A stretch of 64,000 nt of DNA, from NCBI GenBank assembly GCA_963383645.1, contig OY726565.1:29412966-29476965 (forward strand), given 5' to 3'. Of this stretch, positions 11,648-24,225 are shown in pieces. Each line of letters opens with the position of its first letter. Positions within the stretch are counted from its first letter, which is position 1. The notes under the pieces are model-generated. The model saw nothing but the letters and a program-made list of their open reading frames with translations, was not told where the DNA came from and ran no database searches. The stretch comes from Muscardinus avellanarius (taxonomy: Eukaryota > Chordata > Mammalia > Rodentia > Gliridae). The translations under genes were made by a program, and so were the position numbers.

Positions 11648-14261
11648 CAACCCAAATTACAAAGATAAGAGATGAAAAAGGAGATATTACTACTGACAGT
11701 GTAGAAATCCAGAGGATTATCAAAAGCTACTTTGAAAAACTATACTCCAACAAAATGAAAAATCTGGAAGAAATTTGAGAACTTTCTAAATAAATGCATC
11801 CTGCCTAAACTGAGTCAAGAAGATATAGAAAATTTAAATCAAACAATAGCAATCAAAGAGATTGAAATAGCAATAAAGAGCCTACCATCAAAGAAAAGCC
11901 CGGGACCAGATGGTTTCCCAAGTGAATTTTAAAACCCTTGTAGAAGAGCTAATTCCAATACTACTCAATCTATTTGATGAAATAGAAAAAAAAGAACTCT
12001 CCTAAATACATTCTATGAAGCCAACACCACATTAATACCAAAACCAAATAAAAATAGCTCAAGGAATGAAAACTACAGGCCTATATCTTTGATGAACTTA
12101 GATGCCAAACTGCTAAACAAAATACTAGCAACACACATTCAAAATCACATCAAGAAAACCATACACCATGAACAAGTAGGGTTCATTCCAGGAATGCAAG
12201 GCTGGTTCAACATATGAAAATCAATCTATGTAATTCATTATATAAACAGAACCAAAGACAAAAATCATATAATCATTTCAATAGATGCTGAAAAAGCATT
12301 TGATAAAATCCAACATTTATTTATGCTAAAAGAACTGCAGAGAATTGAAATAGAAGAAATATACCTCAATATCATACAGACAATTTACAATAGGCCCACA
12401 TCCAACATCATATTAAATGGGAAAAAACTCCAAGAATTAACTCTAAAATCAGGAACAAGACAAGAAGGTCCATTATCATTACTTCTTTTCAATATAGTTT
12501 TTGATACTCTAGCCAGAGTAATAAGGCAAGAAAAGGAAATCAAAGGAGAACAAAAAGGAAAAGAAGAACTCAAAATTTCACTATTTGCAGATGACATGAT
12601 ACTATACTTAGAAGAAAAAACTCAACCAAAAGGATTATAGAACTGATCAACAAATTCAGCAAAGTGTCTGGATACAAAAGCAGTCTTAAAAAATTGGAAG
12701 CTTTTCTGTATACCAACCATAAATCTGCTGAAAAGGAAGTCCAGAAAACACTTCCTCTCTGAATATCCCCCGCAAAATAAAATATTTAGGAATTAACTTA
12801 ACCAAGGAGATAAGAGACCTTAACAAAGAAAATTATGAAACATTAAAAATAGAAATCAAAGAAGACCTTAGAAGATGGAAAGATCTTCCATGTTCATGGA
12901 TAGGCAGAATAAATATTTTCAAAATGTGCATACTTCCAAAAGCAATCTACAAATTCAATGCAATACCCATTAAATACCAAAGACATAGAAAAATCAGTCC
13001 TTAATTTCATTTGGAACAACAAAAAAGCCCAGAATAGCCAAAGTAGTTTTCAGCAACAAAAACCATGCAGGAGGAATCACAATACCAGACTTTAAACTGT
13101 ACAACAAAACCACAGTAATAAAAAGAGCATGATACTGGCACAAAAGCAGATACATAGACCAATGGAGCAGAATAGAAGACTCAGAAACAAATTCACACAC
13201 TTACAGACAACTGTTTTGACAAAGGGGCCTAAAACAAACATTGGAAAAAAGATAGCCTGTTCAACAAATGTGTTGAACAAAACTGGATGACCATATGCAT
13301 AAAAATGAAATTAAATCCCACTTTTTCACCCTGCACAAGAGTCAATTCAAAATGGATCAAAGACTTGGAAATTAGACCAGATACCTTGAGGCTCCTTGAA
13401 GAGGGCAGAGGTCCAACACTGTAACACATATGAACAGGTAAATACTTTCTCAACAATACTCCAAAGACACAAGAAACTAAAAGGCAGATTGGTATGTTGG
13501 ATTGCATTAAATTGAAGAGCTTCTGTATAGCTAAGGAAACTATCAAGAACTCATTTGAGAGCCAATAAAATGGGAGAAAATTTTTGCCACTTACTCCTTT
13601 GATAGATGACTGATATCTAGACTATACAGAGAACTCAAGAAACTCAGCACTAAGAAATCAAATAACCCAATCAAAAATGGGCAGGTGAACTAAATAGATA
13701 CTTCATAAAAGAAGAAATTCACATGGCCCATAAATGCATGAAAAAATGCTCAGCATCATTGGCAATCAGAGAGATACAAATCAAAACTACCTTGAGATTT
13801 CACCTAACTCCAACTAGAATGGGAATCATTCAAAACACAAACAACAACAAATGCTGGTGAGGATGTGGAGAAGTGGAAACTCTAATACATGGTTGGTGGG
13901 ATTGCAAATTAGTGCAACCACTTTGGAATACTGTATGAAGATCCTCATAAGAATGGGAATGAACTAATCATAACCAAAAGAATGGAAATCAAACCACCAA
14001 ACTAATGCATGTTTATTTATGTTCATAGCTTTACAATTCACAATTGCCAAACTATTAAACCAGCCAAGATGTCTATCAACAGATAAATGGATCACAAAAC
14101 TATGGGATATGTACACAATGGAATTTTACTCAGCCATAAAGAAAAATACAATTACATCATTTACAGGGAAATGGATGGAACTGGAGAACATTATGCTAAG
14201 TGAGATTAGTCAGTCACAAAAAATAAGAAATCAGATGCTCCCCCTAATATGCAAAAGCTAG
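10402..14261 (+). pseudogene. L1 ORF2 relic (endonuclease/reverse transcriptase)
   Basis: ORF2 encodes the APE-type endonuclease and reverse transcriptase used in target-primed reverse transcription. The endonuclease start is visible near 10,434 (ITWNINGLN-like). A 96-codon open piece lies at 11,212-11,502 and a 105-codon reverse-transcriptase piece at 12,323-12,640. The catalytic FADD motif is at 12,584-12,595, in [11 protein letters not shown]. The C-terminus (YTMEFYSAIKK, MLSEISQSQK) ends at a stop at 14,261. Many stops, frameshifts and a (GA)n insertion make it a dead copy. Confidence 0.9.
11575..11645. repeat. (GA)n microsatellite inside L1 ORF2
   Basis: About 70 bp of nearly pure GA, interrupted once by GAAA, lying in the ORF2 linker between endonuclease and reverse-transcriptase regions. 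Confidence 0.95.
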
Positions 14262-14544
14262 GGAGAAAATGGGTAACAGGATGAACTCTAGATGAAGAAG
14301 GAGATAATATAGATGAGCAAATAAGCTGACCTAACTGAGGGGATGGGAGGGAGGAAGAGGGAAATTCTCTAATGTTCATGAGGTTCATTCACAAACATAT
14401 CAATCACTAAGCCAAACATGAGAAAGAGGGACAGGGAGGAAATGGGGCGGGAACCGGGTAAGGGCTAATTGGGTGATGTGTATATATATGTCTCCACCAT
14501 GTTTTACTCTATTAAGATGTATGACTACAATGCAGTAATAAAAA

Positions 14545-14841
14545 TTTTTTTTAATTTTTGATTTTATTCTCTCCTCAAAGCTCATTATTACCAATAATAT
14601 ACTGAAGCCAACTTTTACCATTTCCTAAAAGCCATCTGGTGACTATTTCTCATTCAGTGATGTCATGTCTGTAGACTGAATTAGGCAATGGTATAACATT
14701 TGCCTCTGATATGTTGAACAGTACATATCAAGTATTTTTTCATTGGAGAGTTTGTAGTTGACATTTACCTGCATACCCATCTCAGTAAGTAGTATGACCA
14801 TCCCCTCAGATCTCTGGAAGTCATTAGTAATTCCCTTTTCT
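14545..14841. other. Spacer between L1 and composite element
   Basis: About 300 bp of AT-rich DNA with no recognised gene or repeat. It ends at the left target-site duplication of the composite retroposon. Confidence 0.5.
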
Positions 14842-15878
14842 CTCATGGCCTATTTCTTTTTTTTTTTTTTTTTTTTTGCATGCCATCTCATTTATTATTT
14901 TTTTAAATTAATTTATTTTTAAAATTGGTGCATTGTAGTCATATATCAATCACATTGGAGTACAAGACTTGAGAGGATATACAAGCACACATCATCCAAT
15001 TAGCCCTCCTCCAGCCCCGTCCCATTCCCTCCCTCTCCCTCCATCCCACACTTCTTTGGTGATTTACTTTGATACATTTGTTTATGTACCTCCTGCGTTT
15101 TAAAGAGCCTCCGTCCTCCAGTATTACATACCCTCTGATTGGTCACATTAGTTGCTTCACTATAGGGCCCTTTCTATAGCTCAACCTCTTCCTGTTGCCC
15201 TTTTCCTCCTAGTTATTGCTGATTAAGAGAAGCATCTGATTTATATTTTCTGCGATATTTCTCTGTGCATGCTGCGTTGCAAGTACCAATCCCACTCTTG
15301 ATGGTCCCAGTAGTGGTCTGGCTACTCAGTGGACTGATCCAGACCTCGCTGGCTCAAGCAGCGGCCTTGCCTCATGGGAGGACCCAGTTCTGGTCTCGCT
15401 GGCCCCTGAACCGGTCAAACCCCTAAGCTGGCTTTGGTCCCGACCTTGGAGGCCGCAGGAGTAAACTTGCCTCACGCCAGGCTCCAATGCTGGCCATTGG
15501 CCCCTGCACCGGTCTAACCCCTTGGCAGGATTCCAATCCCGGCCTCGGAGGCCCCAACACTGATAATGCCTCACGGCAGGCTCCGATGCCGGCCTCGCTG
15601 GCCCCAGCACTGGCCTAACCCCTCAGCATGCTCCGATCCCGGCCTCGGAGGCCCCAGCACTGGTCATGCCTCACGGCAGGCTCCGCTGCCGGCCTCGCTG
15701 GCCCCAGCACCGGCCTAACCCCTCGGCAGGCTCTTATCCTGGCCTAGAGGCCCCAGTACCGGCCTTGCCTCAAGGCAGGCTCCGATGCCGGCCTCACTGG
15801 CCCCAGCACTGGCCTAACCCCTCGGCAGGCTCTTATCCTGGCCTCGGAGGCCCCAGTACCGGCTCATGGCCTATTTCT
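14842..15878 (-). mobile_element. SVA-like VNTR/L1-3'UTR composite, 5'-truncated copy
   Basis: A 16-bp perfect TSD (ctcatggcctatttct) lies at 14,842-14,857 and 15,863-15,878. Between them, in minus orientation, are a GC-rich VNTR of about ten 50-bp subunits (about 15,300-15,862), an L1-like 3' UTR (about 14,905-15,262) and an A-rich tail (T-run from 14,858). The 5' module and unique region of the long copy at 35.9 kb are absent. The insertion is therefore 5'-truncated within the VNTR, as expected for L1-driven target-primed reverse transcription. No coding capacity. Confidence 0.9.
15300..15862 (-). repeat. GC-rich VNTR, about 50-bp subunits
   Basis: Alternating 50-bp subunits: type A contains tcggaggccccagcac and ends cttgcctcac; type B contains tcgctggccccagcac and ends ctaacccctc. 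The two alternate as a roughly 100-bp dimer. The first copies next to the L1-derived part are the most diverged. Confidence 0.9.
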
Positions 15879-16048
15879 ATTCAATTAGCTGGTCACCTGT
15901 ACCTCTAAATCATACCTACATTCTAGAAAATCTTCATGGTACCACTCTAAGATACCAGTGTATTTGGCCTGGGTCATTGCAATGGGCTTGCTATAGACTT
16001 CCTGGGTTTTCTTGTCCATTTATCATATTTTAAAATGTAGATAATATC

Positions 16049-16222
16049 AGCCAGATATGGTGGCACATGCTTGTAATCTCAGTACTAGGAGGCTGAGACA
16101 GGAGGATCACAGGTTCAAAGCCAGCTTTGGCAACTTAGTAAGACTCTTAGTAACCTAGTGAGGCCTTGTTTCCAAATAAGAAATAAACATGGACTAGGGG
16201 TGAGGGTTGAATCCCCAGTACA
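16049..16222 (+). mobile_element. B1-dID SINE with TSD
   Basis: B1 half from ccagatatggtggcacatgc, dID half to gaatccccagtac. Flanked by imperfect direct repeats aaaatgtagataatat (left, about 16,033) and aaaatgcagatagtat (right, about 16,227). Confidence 0.85.
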
Positions 16223-16254
16223 TAAAAAATGCAGATAGTATATTATTTCATTGA

Positions 16255-16745
16255 TCAAAACCTCTCATTTTCCTCAGAATAAAACACAAGTTCCTTAACT
16301 TCATCTCCAAATGTGTGTCCCACTTTGCCTCTCCAGCAAAACTTTCTAGTTTCATCTTATTTTGTTCTTATCTAACTCCCTATATTCTGACTACTTTGGT
16401 CCTTCTGTTTCTCAACTCACCAAGCTCATTTATATTTTAAAACTTTTATGTTTTAAGGCCACAGTGCTTTTCTTTGCCTAAAATGTCCTTTTCCCTACCC
16501 TCAGACCTTTGTGGGGCTGCCTCCTTTCTGCTGGTCAGGACTTAGTTTAATGTCCCCACTTCAGTGAGGCCTTTCCTGATTGCCCACCCTCATCTATAAC
16601 ATTCCTATAACATCCCCCTGTATCTTTTTCATCCTAGCACTTGTTCCTACCTGCTATTTTTTTGTTCATTTATAGTGCCTGGCATATAGAGTAGGCTCTT
16701 AAGAACTGCTTGTTGAAAGAATGAATTAACTTGGGGAACATTTAC
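16255..16745 (+). mobile_element. L2 LINE 3' fragment
   Basis: Follows the L2 3' end: ccttttccctaccctcagac, tcagtgaggcctttcctgat, then tagtgcctggcatatagagt and tgttgaaagaatgaatta at the terminus. Old and non-coding here. Confidence 0.8.
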
Positions 16746-18269
16746 AGTGTTTTAAACATTGGCTAGAAATATGTTCCACAGACAGCCTCTTTCCTGTCTG
16801 GGGATTAGTGGAAGGAGGTGGCTGGTAAAAATCTGTCAACCCTGGCCTGGGATTAGAAAGTGGAAAATAGTTGAGGAGGTAGAAATGTAAATTAGGAGGT
16901 CAAACAGCTCAAGAGCTTGAGTGAGATACTGCAGCCTCTGTAAAAGATGTCTAAGTGTCAGTGGTCAAGATGCAGGGGGTGACTTAAGAAGTGCTGATGA
17001 TAAGCAAAACAAACAAAACAAAACAAAAAGACACAGAGGCAGAATACATGGGTCAGTCCTGGGCCCAAAGTGACAAGCAGGGCTGCTTGCACGTGAACTC
17101 AGGCAGACCTCCCCATTTTTTTTGGATAGTGCTAATTTATCCCAAATTCTTTGTGAAGCCTCCTCCAGGCTCAACCTTGTCTATTCCATAGGCCCAACTC
17201 TCCTATGTCAGCCATCTTACAGAACTTGCTCCTCACAGATGTTTTAAGAGAACTCTTCCACTGCTGATATTGATGGTTCTTCCCAGGACAATTGGTAGTT
17301 CGTGTTCATTCATTGCTTTTCATACTCAAACTATAGAAAGGCAATTGTTTTCTTAAGCAGAACTGTCTGACAATGATTCTTCTTATCTCCACAGATTCTT
17401 ACTGTGGAGGAAGCTTTGAAATATTTCAGTGGGATCTTTATTTCACAAGGAGAGAAAGTCACAAAGGTAGTAGCAGACTGAAGACAAGAATCCATATTTG
17501 CTGACTTCCTGACTAGCTCAGTTGAAGTGGGGATTCATGTTGTCATCTGTAAAGTAAAAAAAGAGAAATAATAAAGTAAGTTACTATCAGAATTAGGTAT
17601 GTATTAAACAATAGAAGCCTCCAAATTTTTTATGGATGAGTTCTGCTTATCTCCTTCTTTTCTAATTATTTATGACTTTTAAAGGCAATGATTAAAGGGA
17701 TTCTGAATACTAATTTTAGGGCTGCGGATATACTGAGGAAATTCAGATCAAGTATGTATATCCAATTTTTCCTAATATTACTTTAAATTTTTGTTGTAGT
17801 ATATTATATTATTTTTTATTTCTTAGAAATTTGTTATACCTGGCTACTGTGTAGAATTTCACTAGATACTCTATTAGCCAGAGATCCCCATTCCTTGACA
17901 ACTTTAGATGAAGAGAATTTGGCTGTATTTTCAGTAATTTGGACAGTATCATATAACCCTTATCATTACACTCTTCCTCTGTAACCTAAGTTTAGTTTAT
18001 TCTCATTTCTCTTTTAAGAGGAGTGGTTTATAGTATAACTAGAAAATCTAGTAGCATGAGGAAGTAAATTGAATACATGCATGTAAAACTAACAGACAGA
18101 CAAAGAATATTCAAAAATATGATAATGGTAGCTTTGGTGATAAAATTTTTCTTCTAATTTCTGAATTAGTTCTTAAAAAGTTTGGTCAAAATCCCACTTT
18201 CTTTAGTTTTTTTCTTTACGTTTTCTTTTTTTTAATACTTTAATTATATTTTGATAATATATTTTCAAG
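16746..18269. other. Spacer, nothing recognised
   Basis: Unique-looking DNA with (CAAAA)-rich stretches near 17,005-17,025. Two 66-69 codon open frames overlap on opposite strands near 17,000-17,190 and show no domain or splice support. Confidence 0.4.
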
Positions 18270-18925
18270 AGTTAAATATCTATAATAACACTGAATGTAA
18301 ATGGTTTCAATTCCCCATTTAAAAGACATAGACTGAAGCTGGATGTGGTGATGCATCCTTGTAATCCCAGCATTTGGGAAGCTGAGATAGAAGGATCACA
18401 GTTCGCAAACATCCTCAGCTACTTAGTGAGGCTCTTTGCAACTCAGTAAGATCCTGTTTCAAATAAAGAATATGAAAATTGGGCTGGGGCTGTAGCTTGA
18501 GGGAGAATGCCCCTGGGTTTCATCCCTAGTACTGCAAAAAAAGAAAAAAAAACATAGACTGGCAAAGTGGATTAAAAAACAAGATCCAACTCTTTTTTTG
18601 TTTAGAGAAGACTCATCTTACTGGGAGACACATCCACAGGATAAAGGTGAAAAGATAGAAAAAGATATTTCATGTGAATGAAGACTGAAAGCAAGTAGGA
18701 ACACATACTTTCACATTCAGCAAAGCCAAAACTTATCAGAAGAGATGAAATGGGTTGCTTTATATTGGTAAAGGGAACAATCCACCAAAAGGATTTAATG
18801 GTAGTAAACATTTTCCTCCTGACATTGGTGTGCTTACTTACATAAAACAAACATAAAAAAAAATTACTCAATATTAAGACTCAGATCCTGGTGCAATAAT
18901 AGTGGGAGACTTCAACAATTTCTAG
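18270..18925 (+). mobile_element. L1 ORF2 endonuclease-region fragment, split by a SINE
   Basis: Matches the endonuclease part of L1 ORF2. The left piece (tgaatgtaaatggtttcaat) lies before 18,335. The right piece (gacatagactggcaaagtgg, tggtaaagggaacaatccac, aatagtgggagacttcaac) continues in the same order and ends at 18,925. Frames are broken. Confidence 0.85.
18335..18550 (+). mobile_element. B1-dID SINE inside L1 fragment
   Basis: Inserted into the L1 fragment. Direct repeats aaaagacatagactg (18,319-18,333) and aaaaaacatagactg (right edge, about 18,549) bracket it. It has a full B1 half and a dID half with ctgtagcttgagggagaatg. The A-rich tail merges with the TSD. Confidence 0.9.
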
Positions 18926-19794
18926 ACCAAGAGTTAAAGTCCTCTGTGTTCTTTATTATTTAGGTGGGATCAGAACATGGTAGTGTTCTAAAAAGTCAAA
19001 GAATAGCTTTCTGAAACTGTAATTAATAGGACTTTTGGAAGTTTATAAAAAAAACAGCATAATTTCTATTATGCACACAGCACTGAGAGAAGTGGGTTCT
19101 GTCTTCTAGCTTAGATTCCAACTGATGTTTTTCAAGTATATTTGGAACCCTGTTTAACAAATAGTAAGTTAAATAGCTTTTTTTTTGTTTCCTTTGCCAA
19201 TGTTTCTCAAAGCTGAAAATGTCTCATGCAAAGAGAAAGTTTCATGATAATGGAAATAAAAAACTGTATTTTGCATTCGTGGAAAGAGGAGGCTTCAGAT
19301 ATTAAAAAAACGGAATCATTCTTTGGTTATTTGGATAGCACCTAAAGTTGAATTATATCAGATAAAAAAATTAGAAAAAGCAGATGAAAATATGTCTTCT
19401 AAGCGTAACTTTTGGCATATTAAAATGCAAAATACTTTCATTTTATAACCTATATTTCTTAACTTAAAAAATTGACCTGTAGATAATTAGGAGAAGTAGA
19501 AGAGGTGTAAAATTATTTTCTTTGGCTTTGGATGATAATAGGTGGAGATTATCCTTATATATTATAAAAAAGGCATTCAAATCCTGGGTTGGTGATGCTG
19601 AATAGAAGTAATTCTACTTATAGAAGAGAGAACTTCTGGTTTTTATTTATTTTTCATGATAGTGACCTTTCTGAAGACCTAAAGTTTGGGTGACATATTG
19701 GGACCTGAACATCATTCTAATTACTAACTCTTGGTACTTGGGATCTCATTAATTTCTACAATAAACATTTTAGTGTGTGCATTATATTTCAAGT
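18926..19794. other. Spacer, nothing recognised
   Basis: AT-rich unique-looking DNA without an identifiable gene or repeat. Confidence 0.4.
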
Positions 19795-20340
19795 TGTTAG
19801 ATTGAGTAGTACTGATAGAAATGTCAGACAAGGTCACTACCCTCATGGTGACTACCCGCTGGTGTGGAGGTAGCTATTGAATAAGTGATTATGAATGTGG
19901 TTGGGAGAACCAGGAAATTCAGAGTGTTATGGAATTTTATGCTAGGCGGCTGCATTTAGTTTGGTAAGAGAAAAAATATTTATGCAATGAAGTGTTATTG
20001 AAATTGAGAACCAAAGGTTTGGTGGGAGTTAACTGAATGAAGCATAGTGTGTGTTCATATATGAGTAAGAAAGAGATATGAGGAGTTAGGAAGGTATAAA
20101 TAAATTAGAAAAATGTGAGTGCATGTGAGAAGAGCTATATATGGCTAGAGTGTAGTGAGAGGAGGGTTAGGGTAGGACATGAGAGATAGGCATGAGCCAG
20201 GTCATTCAGAATCATGCTAGGTTTCTATGCATGGCCACGAGAGGAACATGTAGCTGGGAGGGATTTAAATGAGGGAGTTTTATTTGGCAGGAAAAGATCC
20301 CTCTGGCATCAGGGAGACTAGGATGGAAATGAATTAATGC
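19795..20340 (-). mobile_element. L2 LINE fragment
   Basis: Read on the minus strand it follows the 3' half of L2 (a catgcatagaaacctagc, then tgacctggctcatgcc type order). On the plus strand it shows caaggtcactaccctcatgg and catgagccaggtcattcaga. Diverged and non-coding. Confidence 0.6.
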
Positions 20341-20561
20341 TTTGTTGTAGAAATCTAGGTGCCCAGAAATTCTGCAGATCTTCATTTAAGTCATTGTTGA
20401 GACATCTTTTGTTTATGTTTCTTTTAGTCCCCCCTTTTTTTTTCATTTCTATTGTCCTTAGGATAAACCATTTTATCCCCAGCTTTTTCCTATATCCTAT
20501 AGGTTGTGAAAACAACTAGTAAATTAATCTTAAAACACCCAAGACACATATATGTCTATTT

Positions 20562-20752
20562 CTTTTTTTTTTTTTTTGGTGGTACTGGGGTTCCTGGAAG
20601 CCCTTCTACTCTGGGCTACACTCCCAGACCTTTTATTTATATTTTTGAAACAGGGTCTCTTAAGCCAGTGCAGCTGGCTTCGAACCTGTGCGATCCTCCT
20701 GTCTCCACCTCCCAAGCACGGGGATTACAAGCATGCACCACCACACTCAGCC
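20562..20752 (-). mobile_element. B1-dID SINE, young palindrome subfamily
   Basis: On the plus strand: T-run, ggtggtactggggttcctgg, then the aagccagtgcagctggctt palindrome, then the inverted B1 head to cactcagcc. The variant dID half reads tgtagcccagagtagaagggcttccagg-like on the minus strand. No clear TSD is visible. Confidence 0.9.
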
Positions 20753-22750
20753 TTTGAAGACTTTCTAGTAGGACTTTCTGAGCTACTTAGTATGACTTCA
20801 TTGAAGATTGACAAGGTTATGGTCTGAATAACCTTTGTAGCTCTTTGAAGCCTAAATATAACAACACTCAACAAACTATAAGAAGATTTATTTTGTTTGA
20901 CTTAATATACATTTATTGAATGATTCCAGGGCATCACACATGTATTATTTACAGGAGAATCTTCACCTTCATTGAGATTTGTCTAAAAGAAAATGAAGGA
21001 AAGTAAATGAGCAATTATAGCACATATCTTGTACATGTTCTGATAGAGTGAGACAGGAAATTACAGTGTGCTCCCAGCATCAGGGAAGACTTTCAGGTGA
21101 TGACCTCTACTATGAGAAGTTTTTCAGAGGAAATAACATGTGTTAGGGTCCAGTAGTGAGAGTAGAGTTTTGAGATCCATGGATAGGTTACTGGGGTAGG
21201 GATGAAGGGAAAAGCATGTTCAAGTAGTGCAGGTTCCAAGGATTCTCCATGTTGGAGAAGTTTGGAACCCTAAAGAGAAAGACTTCCTTAGTGAAGTTTA
21301 TTTTTATATTTTTTATTGTAAAAGTTTTAAGAAGAAAGTTATGTTCAAGGTAGCCAGCCAAGAATTTTAGAATATAGAACTTGTTTATTCTTTACATTAA
21401 TAAAGTTAAAGATTCGACTTTTTCTCACTCTCATAGAGTGTTTTAAGCACAAGAATATGAGCTTCAGTTTACAGTAAAATCAATTACTAAATCAAATTGG
21501 TAGAAAGGAATACTTCTGTAGTAAGACTCTATCCCATGCGTAGAGATATGCCTGTCCATATGAAGGAAACTTAGGGCCATGAAAATATTGCTTTTAGGGG
21601 TCTCAGAATCCTTTAATAACACAACAAATGCGATATTCTGAGGAAAATTAAAAGGATGTCATCATAGAAGAATAATTTGAAATCTTGTTAGCTGCTTTAA
21701 AAAATAGTTTTCAAGTCAGTTGTTGGCAATCATGCAATCATGATTATAACTAATTTTGTTAATCTGTGACTCAAATCCCTTAAAATTTACTATTATACAT
21801 GATATGAACAGACACAGGGGACAATGAAGAAGGAGCTGAACTGTCATCAGGAAGCTGTGCTGTATTTCTCACCCTGGTGGTCGTAATTTGAATTATATCA
21901 GTTTAATTTGAGGAGTTCTATAGCTGGCTCTGAAGGACAATCTGGTCCAGTTAGTATGGAGAAATGGAATAACCTAGTCACTTTTCCAACTTCCTTCTAG
22001 GGGCTCAGAATATAGAATACTTATTTTAGGGAAGATTCTGCCAAGTTTTCTGCTTTTCTTAATGGTGATGTAGACTTAAGCTTTGGCTTTTCAATATATA
22101 TATATTTGAAGTGACTGTCCATATGCAATACCATCCAGTAGAAGAAAAGAAGTATTTCCAGATGTTGTGCCTTTGTAAGCAAATGTTGGGCTTGGCAGAA
22201 GTCAGAGGGAATTTGTCACCTGACACTGTGGCTCCCTGGAGTCACTGCCTGACTCTGCCACTGTAGTAAAGAGAGAAGATAGTAGGTGGCTTGTTCCCTT
22301 ATTCATTCCCATCTCTGTCTCAGAGGCTACTGAGCCTTATGGTTGAGAAGAGAAAATCTTTCTGATTTTTGGGCAGTCTTTCATCTCCCTCCATCACTGC
22401 TAATAGGAACTGACCTCCTTGAATGTGAAGAGTTTCTATTAAGAGAGCTGCATGGTTTGGAGGAAAAGCAACACACAGCAACACACATCTTTCCTAAGAC
22501 CCTGCTGTTAATTTGCATAGCACCATGCAGGCTTAAAACTGAGGCCACACTATGTAGATGTGTTGCCCAGACTCCTTTAAATATCTGTTCTGGGAAGTTG
22601 GCAAGCCTCAACCAAGTTTCTTTTGTTCTCCTAATTACAGATTATATGTTTTGTACTTTGTTTTATATATTCTACTTTCTTTCATGTAGGGATAGAAATG
22701 GTATAAATTTTAATTTTTTAAACATTTTAGGGAAAAATGATTTGGTAGTT
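20753..22750. other. Spacer, mostly unrecognised
   Basis: Unique-looking DNA. The stretch 21,020-21,260 has an L2-like feel (caggtgatgacctctactat, gggaaaagcatgttcaagta, minus orientation), but it is too diverged to call. A short (TA)n run lies at 22,096-22,105. Confidence 0.4.
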
Positions 22751-22762
22751 TTCCTGGTCAGT

Positions 22763-22794
<32 letters not shown>

Positions 22795-23011
22795 TTTTTT
22801 GGTGGTACTGGGGTTCCTGGAAGCCCTTCTACCTCCGGGCTACACTCCCAGACCTATTTTTACATTTTTTTATTTTTATTTGGAAACAGGGTCTCCTAAG
22901 CCAGCGCGCGCGGCTGGCTTCGAACCTGCACGATCCTCCTGCCTCTGCCTCCCAAGCGTGGGGATTACAAGTGTGCGCCACCACGCCCAGCTTCCTGGTC
23001 AGTATTATTTA
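22751..23011 (-). mobile_element. B1-dID SINE, young palindrome subfamily, with 20-bp TSD
   Basis: Bracketed by a perfect 20-bp TSD (ttcctggtcagtattattta) at 22,751-22,770 and 22,992-23,011. The element has a (TATT)n tail side (22,763-22,798), ggtggtactggggttcctgg, the palindrome aagccagc-gcgcgc-ggctggctt, and the inverted B1 head ending cacgcccag. Confidence 0.95.
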
Positions 23012-24225
23012 AAAGCTGACAAGGGTTGGAGATTTTTAACTTATTTTCAGGCTAATATGGTTGCAGAAGACAGAAAATTTCTGGGTCAGACACAAAGGAC
23101 TTTGCTTTTCATGGCCCAACCAGCAGTGTGGGCATCAGCATTTTTATAGTAGGCAGTTTTGGCTGGCATGCCTTCTGCACATGCAGTGAACTATGTTAGA
23201 GAAGGGGAGCCCTAAGTTAGGGAACTTAGACCTTTGGTAACGGAGTCCAAGAATCCTGCCCTGTGGTCAGGAAGGAAATGGTATCTCTGTCCTACAAGGG
23301 TATTTGGGATATGTGAATTTTTGGAAAGATAATCTGGGATAAATGGCAGTTAGTATTATATGTAGAAGCACAAAAGACCCACAACAAACTTTCTTCCGAC
23401 AAAAGTAATTTTCTAGTTAGCCATATTTCTACAAATATCAAGTAAGATGTAATTACAAAGAATAAAAGATAGGAAATGAGAAAAAGGCAGTTATTTTGTG
23501 CATGTGTATGGAAGTGACAAAGGAAACTTCTTCCAATATTTTATATCTAACTTATTCCCCATGCCAAGTGAATAATCAAATCTTAGAGTTACTGTAATAT
23601 TCTTTTGCTATTAGTAGATGTATTGACTTTTCGTAATTCATTGCTGCCATCATTCTGCAGTGTAGCCTGAAAAACTGTAAACAATTTGGGCCCTGTTATA
23701 TGTGTTGAGTAGCAGCTTTGCATAACTAGATTTTGGATTCAAATGTGCAATATGACTATCAGCATTCTTTGTAAAGAGCGTGATCACATTATGCTTTTAT
23801 AAAATACTATTTTCAAAATGTTTCAAGAATGTCTATAAAAGCAGACAGTGAAACTTTTGGGGAGAAAAAGTATAACAATGTATGGGGGAATCTTACACAA
23901 AGTCTTCCTCTATATAACTACTCTGATTTTTAAAATTAAGAATATAATATGGGATTGAATCGGTTTTTTTAGGATTGAATCCAGTCAGAAATAGTTGTGT
24001 GTTTCCAAAGAACACAGGCTAAGGAAGGTTATGGGTACTGAATACGTGTCAGACCTACTTGCTTGCAGAAAGAGGAAACTTTGGAGAATCTGGGGTGAAA
24101 AAAAGTCATGCTTTTGTGGCAGAAGTTATTCAAAGAAAATATGTTTCCAGGAAGCATTTTTATAAAAGATACTAGAATATACACTCTGAAAATTTGTGTT
24201 AGCTTTGAAGATCTGGTTAATTTAG
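23012..24225. other. Spacer, nothing recognised
   Basis: AT-rich unique-looking DNA. No gene or repeat identified. Confidence 0.45.

Larger units (their letters stand above)
8028..14544 (+). mobile_element. Near full-length L1 LINE, inactive
   Basis: L1 that starts with gggacttcagagaagatggt, homologous to the 5' terminus of the minus-strand L1 at 29,388. Order: 5' UTR (8,028 to about 9,439), ORF1 relic, ORF2 relic, purine-rich 3' UTR and an A-rich end near 14,544. Both ORFs carry many stops and frameshifts, so it cannot move by itself. No convincing target-site duplication is visible, unlike the other L1-type insertions here. That fits an old copy whose flanks have eroded. Confidence 0.9.

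Noticed and set aside
22343..23149. 268-codon plus-strand open frame, the longest in the window
   Set aside because: Its second half runs through the (TATT)n tail and body of a young SINE, and the first half shows no domain or splice structure. Treated as a chance frame.
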